A DNA stretch of 10,306 nt, taken from the NCBI GenBank assembly GCA_002011395.1, contig MTNG01000048.1:6306-16611 (forward strand). The letters are read 5' to 3'. The stretch comes from Candidatus Aciduliprofundum sp. JdFR-45. Its GTDB lineage: Archaea; Thermoplasmatota; Thermoplasmata; Thermoplasmatales; JdFR-45. How positions within the stretch are numbered: position 1 is the first letter of the stretch; each line of letters begins with the position of its first letter. The notes below the pieces were generated by a model. It saw only the letters and a list, made by a program, of their open reading frames with translations, made no database searches and was not told the origin of the DNA. The translations under genes and the position numbers were made by a program. Shown in pieces: positions 6,021 to 10,306 of this stretch.

Positions 6021-8780
6021 CTACGCAAATTTGAGCGCCTCAAGTTTGCGCCGCAATTCCTTCAGCTTCTCCCGGCGCGCCTCCAGTTCCCTCTCCAGCT
6101 CTCTCAGTGCCTCCTCCTTTCTCCTTAGTTCCTCCTCCCTGCGCCGGATATCCTCTATCTTCGCCCCCTCCCTCTTTATCTCCTCCATCATCTCCCTGAG
6201 TTTCTTCCGCTCCGCCTCCAACCGGCTCTCCTCCAGTTCCATCTTTCTCTCGCGCTCCCTGAGTTCCTCCTCCCTCTTTTTCAGTTCCCTCTCCCTCGCC
6301 TCCAGTTCCTCCTTCCTCTTCAGGAGTTCCTTCAGTTCCTCCTTCTCCTCCTGCAACTTGCGCCTTTCCTCCTCTATCCTCCTGAGCATGGCCTCGCGTT
6401 CCATTGCCTCCTTTGTTTTGGCATACTTCAGTATCGCGAGGGCGGAGTTCCTGAGTTCCTCCACCTGGGCCTCCTTCTCCTCAATCTCATGGAGGCGGCG
6501 CTCTATCTCCTTCTCCATCGCCTCAATGCGCTCCTTCTTCCTGAGCATCTCCGCCTCCATCTCCTTTATGCGATTCTCCCTCTCCGCGAGTTCCTTCATC
6601 TTCTCGGCGTATGTCTCAACTATCTTCGCCTTGTCCTCAATCTCCCTGCGGAGGGCTTCCAGTTTCTCCTTTTCGGCGCTTATGCGCTCTCTCTGAACCA
6701 GGATCTCCCTCTCCTCCTCCTCGAGGCGGCTTTTCTCCTTCATGACCCGCTGGAGTTCCTCCTCCAGCACCTTCTTCTTCTCGTTGAACTCCCTCATATC
6801 CCTATCAAGTTCCATCTCCCTCCTGACGAGTTCCGCCTCCCTCTCCTCTATGGACTTCCTCCTCTCCATCAATTTCTGCTCCATCTGACGCAGTTTCTCC
6901 TCCCTCTCCGTGAGCGCGTGGGTCTCACGGCCTATCCTCTCCCACAGCTCCGTTATGCTCCTCTTCTCGCTTTCCACCCTGTTCTTCAGGTCCATCAGAG
7001 CGCTCTCGCGGGCGAGGAGTTCGCCCCGCTTCTTCTCAACCTCCTCCTCCCTCTCCCGGAGGACCTTCAACCTCTCCTCCACTTCCCTCTCCTTCCGGGC
7101 GACCTCCTCCTCCCTCCTCTCAAGATCCGCCAGGCGCGCGTCTATGCTCTTCCTCAACTCCTCCAGTTCCTTTTCCCTGGCGGATATGGCCTCCTCGCGG
7201 GACGCGAGTTCGCCCGCTTTCCTGGATATCTCCTGCTCCTTCTCCGACAGTTCAGCCGAGAGGGCTGCCACATTCCTCTCCCGCTCGGCGAGTTCCTCCT
7301 CTTTGGACACCACGCGGTCCTCCCTCTCCTTCAGGGTCCTCTCCTTCTCCGCCAGCGCCCTCTCCCTCTCGCCAACGCGCTTCTCCCTCTCCGCCAGCTC
7401 CTCCTCCTTCCTCTGAAGAAGGGCGGACCTGCGGTCCAGTTCCTCCTTGATAGCGCTGAGCTCCGCTGCCCTTGATTTCAGCGCCAGGGCGCGCTCCTCC
7501 AGTTCCGCCTTCAACCGCTTTACGGTCTCCCACTCCTTCTCGGCTTCAAGTCGCAGCCGGCGCGCCTCCTCCTCCTTCTCCCCGACGCGCTCCTCCCTCT
7601 CCGCGACGGACTTCTCCCTCTTATTGAGTTCCGCCGCGAGGGAGTTGAGTTTCTTCTCCCTCTCGTTGAGCTCCTTCGCCCTCGCCTCGAGGTCGGAGGA
7701 GAGTTCGGACAGTTCGGCGTTCCACGCCCTCAGACGCTCCTCGGTCTCCTCCAGTTCCCTCTTGCGCTCCTCCAGCGTCCTCTCACGCGCCTTCAGTTCT
7801 TCCTCCTTCTGTTCAAGTGCAATTTCGCGCGATGCCAGTTCCTCCTCCTTCGCCGATAGTTCGGAGTCCTTCGCAGACAGTTCCTCGCTCCACGCCTTTA
7901 TCCTCTGCCGGTCCTTCTCCAGCGCCGATTTGAGTTCCTCCAGACGCTGACGCTCCTTCGCGAGTTTCTCCTTCTCGCGCTCCATCTCCTCTCTATCCGC
8001 CTTGACCCTCTTCTCCGCCCTGCGGAGTTCCTTCTCCCCCTCCCTCAGATTCCTCTCGCGCTCGGCGAGTTTCGCCTCCTTCTCCATGAGTTCCCGGTGC
8101 TTCTCCTCAAAGGACGCCTTTATGTGCTCCAGCGTCTCCCTCTCCTTCTCGAGGGACCGCGCCTGCTCCTCCAGTTCCACCTCTCTCCTCGCTATCTCCT
8201 TTTTGAGAATGTCAAGCCGCTCCTTCTCCTCCTCCAGGGACTTTCTTTCCCTTTCCAGCGAGGCCCTCTCCTCTTCAAGTTCCTTCTTCAGGACGTCCAG
8301 CTCGCTGCGGAGCGTTTCCAGCCGGCGCTTCTCCGCCTCTATCTCCTTTTCTCTGACCTCCAGGTCCGTCTTGAGTTTGGTAAGCTTTTTCTCCTGGCGG
8401 GATAGCGTCTTCTCCCGGTCCTTGAGTTCCTTCTTCTCCTTTTCCAGTTTTTTCTCAAGCGCCTTTAACTCCTCCTCCTTCGCAGCCAGTTCCTCCTCTT
8501 TCTTCTTAAGCGCCTCTCCCTTCTCACGGAACCGCGCCTGTGTCTCCGCCAGTTTCTCCCATGCGGCCTTTATCTGGGCGTCCAGTTCGTCCAGACTGAC
8601 CTTCTCCCCCTCCTCTTCCCTCCTCTCCTCCAGTTCCTTGATGCGGGCCTCCAGTTCCTCTATCCTCTTGTTCTTGTCCTCTATGATCTCCTTGAGTTGC
8701 TTTATGAGCAGATCCTTCCCGCTCTCATCCTCCTTCGCCTCACCGCCGCGCATGGCCTCTGCCTTCTCAAGCAAACCCAT
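6021..8780 (-). CDS. Giant proline-free coiled-coil rod protein, no enzymatic domain
   Basis: 919 aa, almost wholly Glu, Lys, Arg, Leu, Ala and Ser. I find no Pro and no Cys anywhere. Residues 67-731 are 95 consecutive heptads without skip or stutter. Each has Leu/Ile/Val/Met/Phe (twice Ala) at the same position; the consensus is hydrophobic-x-x-Arg/Lys-Glu-x-x (for example LAEREKR, LAEKERT, VARKERE). The N-terminal 66 residues are a short helical lead-in with a Gly-containing linker. The C-terminal 188 residues remain helical but change register, with a hydrophobic stretch near 777-793. There is no Walker A, ABC signature, hinge or globular head, so it is not SMC or Rad50. The ATG at 8780 is preferred over the GTG at 8792 because GAGGTGA lies eight bases before it. 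The gene starts 13 bp after the zinc-ribbon protein gene. Likely structural (scaffold, filament or spacer); family and function are unknown. Confidence 0.92.
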   Translation of the reverse strand: MGLLEKAEAMRGGEAKEDESGKDLLIKQLKEIIEDKNKRIEELEARIKELEERREEEGEKVSLDELDAQIKAAWEKLAETQARFREKGEALKKKEEELAAKEEELKALEKKLEKEKKELKDREKTLSRQEKKLTKLKTDLEVREKEIEAEKRRLETLRSELDVLKKELEEERASLERERKSLEEEKERLDILKKEIARREVELEEQARSLEKERETLEHIKASFEEKHRELMEKEAKLAERERNLREGEKELRRAEKRVKADREEMEREKEKLAKERQRLEELKSALEKDRQRIKAWSEELSAKDSELSAKEEELASREIALEQKEEELKARERTLEERKRELEETEERLRAWNAELSELSSDLEARAKELNEREKKLNSLAAELNKREKSVAEREERVGEKEEEARRLRLEAEKEWETVKRLKAELEERALALKSRAAELSAIKEELDRRSALLQRKEEELAEREKRVGERERALAEKERTLKEREDRVVSKEEELAERERNVAALSAELSEKEQEISRKAGELASREEAISAREKELEELRKSIDARLADLERREEEVARKEREVEERLKVLREREEEVEKKRGELLARESALMDLKNRVESEKRSITELWERIGRETHALTEREEKLRQMEQKLMERRKSIEEREAELVRREMELDRDMREFNEKKKVLEEELQRVMKEKSRLEEEEREILVQRERISAEKEKLEALRREIEDKAKIVETYAEKMKELAERENRIKEMEAEMLRKKERIEAMEKEIERRLHEIEEKEAQVEELRNSALAILKYAKTKEAMEREAMLRRIEEERRKLQEEKEELKELLKRKEELEARERELKKREEELRERERKMELEESRLEAERKKLREMMEEIKREGAKIEDIRRREEELRRKEEALRELERELEARREKLKELRRKLEALKFA
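6588..8582 (-). repeat. 21-bp periodic heptad-coding region (95 units)
   Basis: The DNA encoding residues 67-731 of the giant protein repeats with an exact 21-base period at the protein-property level. It contains many near-copies of words such as gagttcctcctcc on the plus strand. The units are degenerate, not identical, so this is a coding periodicity and not a simple tandem repeat. Identical heptads recur (EEELAER in units 57 and 62), consistent with old internal duplication. Confidence 0.8.
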
Positions 8781-8788
8781 GGAGACCC

Positions 8789-8795
8789 TCACCTC
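8789..8795 (-). promoter_or_regulatory. Ribosome binding site of the giant coiled-coil gene
   Basis: GAGGTGA on the minus strand, overlapping the TGA stop of the upstream gene and eight bases before the ATG at 8780. It includes part of the alternative GTG codon at 8792, which argues against that GTG as the start. Confidence 0.65.
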
Positions 8796-9843
8796 ACGCC
8801 AGACCGAACATCTTCATTACCTTCTTGTACAGTTCAAAATTCTCGGAGTCGGCAAACTCCTTGATCTTGTCGTCCGGGAGGTGCCCCAGGAGGTCGTCCA
8901 GCACCTTCAGTATGCGGCGCACGAGTTCGCGGTCCTCGTCCGGCATGGCCGCTACCTTCTTCACCTTCGCCCCCTTCTTCTTCACGAGTTCCTCCCGGAT
9001 CCTGAAAAGTTCCTGCTGGATGGCCTGGTGCTGGGCCAGCCAGTCCTCCCTGCTGACCTCGCCGCCCTTCTCCGGCGGGGCGGCGCTCAACCGCTCCATC
9101 TTCGTCTCCGCCTCCTCCAGCGCCTTCTCGTACTCCAGGAGCCGCTTCTCCCTCTCCTTCAACTCGTGCTCCTTCTCCAGGAGCGCCTTCTCCTTCTCCA
9201 GGAGCCGCTTCCTCTGAAGTTCCCTTCTCTTCTCCTCCTCCACGATCTGCTTGACCTTCTTCTCTATGTCCCTGCGCCAGTCCCCTATCTCCCTGAACGA
9301 CTCCTCTATGGCCTTGACCTCAAGCGTTATGGCGTTGCGTATCCTCTCCACGGTGCGGTGCTTCTCATCCAGGAGCGTCAGCAGTTCCTCAAACTTCTTT
9401 TTCAGTTCATCCACGGCCTCGCGGTCGCCTCCAACGGCCCTTTCCATGGCGGACTTTATGGCGTCCACGACCTCCCCTATCTCCAGTTCCAGGTTCTCCA
9501 GCCGGCCCATCTGCCTGTGGATTATCGTAAGGAGCGCCTCGGACTTCTGATGCACCTCCTCCACCCGGCTGATCTCCTCGCGGATCTCCTCCAGAAACGC
9601 CTCGTAGTTTTTGGTCACGCCCGCAATCACGCCGAATATCCTGAGGGCGCGCCTCGTCTCCTCCTCGTCCCTCTCCCTCCTCCCCCTGAGGTAATCCAGA
9701 ATGAACTGGAGTATCTCTTCGTCCGTCGTTGAACCTTCAAGGGAGGCCCCGCAGGAAGGACACCTCTCCGCGTCATCTTCAACATCAGAACCGCACTTTG
9801 CGCAGACAGCATCTCCCGTGGAGAGTTTCACTTTCAGCGTCAT
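8794..9843 (-). CDS. Zinc-ribbon coiled-coil protein, first gene of the coiled-coil operon
   Basis: 349 aa, not a named family that I recognise. Residues 14-32 form a compact zinc ribbon, CAKCG and CPSCG, with C14, C17, C28 and C31 as the metal ligands. Residues 40-85 are a short helical region. Residues about 85-255 are long helices and coiled coil, strongest at 190-255 (for example LLEKEKALLEKEHELKEREK). A flexible Pro/Gly segment (AAPPEKGGE) follows. The last 45 residues form a small helical module ending DKIKEFADSENFELYKKVMK before FGLA. I recall similar LP-x-x-x-I-x-x-FA-x-S-x-x-F-x-L-Y tails in other archaeal proteins, but cannot verify it here. The ATG at 9843 is the natural start, shortly before the zinc ribbon. 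It has no Shine-Dalgarno sequence and a TATA-like element about 33 bp upstream, implying a very short leader. As operon head it may anchor or recruit the rod encoded next; that is inference. Confidence 0.9.
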   Translation of the reverse strand: MTLKVKLSTGDAVCAKCGSDVEDDAERCPSCGASLEGSTTDEEILQFILDYLRGRRERDEEETRRALRIFGVIAGVTKNYEAFLEEIREEISRVEEVHQKSEALLTIIHRQMGRLENLELEIGEVVDAIKSAMERAVGGDREAVDELKKKFEELLTLLDEKHRTVERIRNAITLEVKAIEESFREIGDWRRDIEKKVKQIVEEEKRRELQRKRLLEKEKALLEKEHELKEREKRLLEYEKALEEAETKMERLSAAPPEKGGEVSREDWLAQHQAIQQELFRIREELVKKKGAKVKKVAAMPDEDRELVRRILKVLDDLLGHLPDDKIKEFADSENFELYKKVMKMFGLA

Positions 9844-9870
9844 AACACGGGATGATTATGGACTATCACC

Positions 9871-9880
9871 ATTTTAATGT
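9871..9880 (-). promoter_or_regulatory. TATA-like promoter element of the coiled-coil operon
   Basis: ACATTAAAAT on the minus strand, about 33 bp upstream of the ATG at 9843, in an otherwise GC-rich stretch. It would give a leader of only a few bases. It matches the TATA consensus less well than the element driving the divergent gene. Confidence 0.45.
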
Positions 9881-9888
9881 TTTCGGAG

Positions 9889-9906
9889 GGCCCGGTGGCG
9901 CGGGCC
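9889..9906. repeat. Short GC-rich inverted repeat in the divergent intergenic region
   Basis: GGCCCG-GTGGCG-CGGGCC, with six-base perfect arms and a six-base spacer. It lies between the two divergent promoters, upstream of both, where a regulator could bind. It may also be chance in GC-rich DNA. Confidence 0.35.
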
Positions 9907-9932
9907 GCTGTGCTGAGGGCTCAGGAGGTGGC

Positions 9933-9949
9933 GAAAGTTATATATATAA
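9933..9949 (+). promoter_or_regulatory. Strong BRE/TATA promoter for the plus-strand gene at 10050
   Basis: A purine-rich BRE-like GAAAG is followed by TTATATATATAA (9938-9949), close to the ideal archaeal consensus and the best promoter in this window. A start about 26 bp downstream, near 9970, leaves a leader of about 80 nt, which is long for an archaeal mRNA. Confidence 0.75.
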
Positions 9950-9983
9950 CCTGCTTTCCATGTAGTGATAAGGGGAAGACAAC

Positions 9984-10018
9984 GGGGCCCCTCACGCTAT
10001 TTGGGTGAAGGGCTCCCC
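9984..10018 (+). promoter_or_regulatory. Predicted stem-loop in the mRNA leader
   Basis: The core stem pairs CCCCTCAC (9988-9995) with GTGAAGGG (10005-10012) with one mismatch, around a nine-base loop. It can be extended by GGGG (9984-9987) pairing with CCCC (10015-10018) across a two-base bulge. An alternative pairing uses AGGGG at 9971 with CCCCT at 10016-10020, and CTCC at 10013-10016 could also pair with GGAG of the ribosome binding site. Competing folds hint at a switch-like leader, but no known riboswitch class is recognised. Confidence 0.4.
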
Positions 10019-10037
10019 CTGTGCATATCGCCGTAAA

Positions 10038-10046
10038 GGAGGTGAT
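10038..10046 (+). promoter_or_regulatory. Perfect ribosome binding site GGAGGTGAT
   Basis: A full nine-base match to the complement of the archaeal 16S rRNA 3' end, three bases before the ATG at 10050. With the strong promoter it predicts high expression. Confidence 0.8.
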
Positions 10047-10049
10047 GTT

Positions 10050-10306
10050 ATGACGGAAAACGTCGTTTCAACTGCCAAGGCGGAGACCTCTCCGTGGGGA
10101 CTTCCCGGGGGCGTTTCCCACGAGGAGTTTATGCGGATATTTGACCCTCTCCCCGGTGTGAGGGATATACTGCGGGAGAGCCCCGACGTTGAGGAGGCGA
10201 GACGCCGTCTTGTGGCCTTTTGCTGTGAGATGGAGAGCAGAGTTGTGAGCGGTAGCGTGGCCGGGGACCCCATGGACCGGTGGCTCGCGCTGGAGGCGCT
10301 CCGCGT
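10050..10306 (+). CDS. Hypothetical protein, N-terminal 85 residues (runs off right edge)
   Basis: I do not recognise the family. The visible part has a short polar N-terminus followed by WGLPGG (about 16-21). The rest is a probably helical soluble region with LPGVRDILRESPDVEEARRR (about 34-53) and a Cys pair (C58, C59). No signal peptide, membrane segment or metal motif is visible. The start is well supported by the perfect ribosome binding site and strong promoter, and the frame stays open to the edge. The gene diverges from the coiled-coil operon over 206 bp. A strong promoter with a long leader suggests abundant or post-transcriptionally regulated expression. Confidence 0.75.
   Translation, partial: MTENVVSTAKAETSPWGLPGGVSHEEFMRIFDPLPGVRDILRESPDVEEARRRLVAFCCEMESRVVSGSVAGDPMDRWLALEALR

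Noticed and set aside
6021..8780. SMC, Rad50 or other ABC-type ATPase for the giant coiled-coil protein.
   Set aside because: No Walker A, Walker B, signature motif, hinge or globular head is present; the whole chain is helical rod.
6000..9700. CRISPR array or simple tandem repeat, because of the repeated cctcctcc and gagttcctcc words.
   Set aside because: No constant direct repeat with unique spacers exists; similarity follows heptad coding with a 21-base period and degenerate units.
6489..9732. Long open frames on the plus strand opposite the coiled-coil genes (up to 576 codons), rich in Ser, Leu, Phe and Pro.
   Set aside because: They are the complement of Glu/Lys/Arg codons (ctc, ctt, ttc, tcc); AT-rich stop codons are rare there. 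They show no domain and no suitable start signals, and the minus-strand genes are fully supported.
9889..9906. Inverted repeat as a transcription terminator.
   Set aside because: It lies upstream of both divergent promoters with no gene ending into it and no T-run, so termination has nothing to act on here.
9844..10049. A tRNA or other structured RNA gene in the largest intergenic gap.
   Set aside because: No T-loop, acceptor pairing or CCA-like end was found; the signals fit promoters plus an mRNA leader.

Overview
This is a gene-dense window, about 58% GC by eye, and almost certainly archaeal, probably euryarchaeal. The signs are BRE/TATA-type promoters with very short leaders, GGTGA/GAGGTGA ribosome binding sites including one perfect GGAGGTGAT, a single-chain archaeal-type glycyl-tRNA synthetase, a COG3199-type ATP-NAD kinase-like protein, and zinc-ribbon and CBS proteins of archaeal style. 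A Thermoplasmata-like lineage is my guess from overall flavour only; nothing here proves it.

Layout, left to right. (1) 1-1247, minus: the N-terminal 415 residues of an MscS-family mechanosensitive channel with a signal peptide and an extracellular beta-rich domain; the gene runs off the left edge. (2) 1301-2371, plus: an ATP-NAD/AcoX kinase-like protein. It diverges from the channel gene across a 53-bp gap holding one palindromic AT element that can act as TATA box in both directions. (3) 2355-5624, minus: a tight cluster, CBS protein > glycyl-tRNA synthetase > stand-alone asparagine-synthase-type ATP pyrophosphatase, with overlapping gene ends and its own promoter. The last gene converges on, and overlaps, the kinase gene. 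(4) 5671-9843, minus: three coiled-coil genes in a row, namely a zinc-ribbon/coiled-coil protein (349 aa), a giant coiled-coil rod (919 aa) and a small coiled-coil protein (115 aa). (5) 9844-10049: a divergent regulatory region with a strong promoter and a structured leader of about 80 nt. (6) 10050-end, plus: the start of an unrecognised gene.

The most unusual content is the coiled-coil operon. The giant protein has no proline or cysteine that I can find. It contains 95 consecutive heptads (residues 67-731) without one skip or stutter, each with a small or hydrophobic residue at the same position and mostly Arg/Lys at what should be the second core position. It has no ATPase head, so it is not SMC/Rad50. 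With the zinc-ribbon protein upstream and the small helical protein downstream, it looks like an uncharacterised archaeal scaffold, filament or spacer system about 100 nm long. That functional reading is inference.

The CBS-GlyRS-asparagine synthase-like cluster is a plausible housekeeping operon in which an adenylate-sensing protein is co-expressed with two ATP-to-AMP+PPi enzymes.
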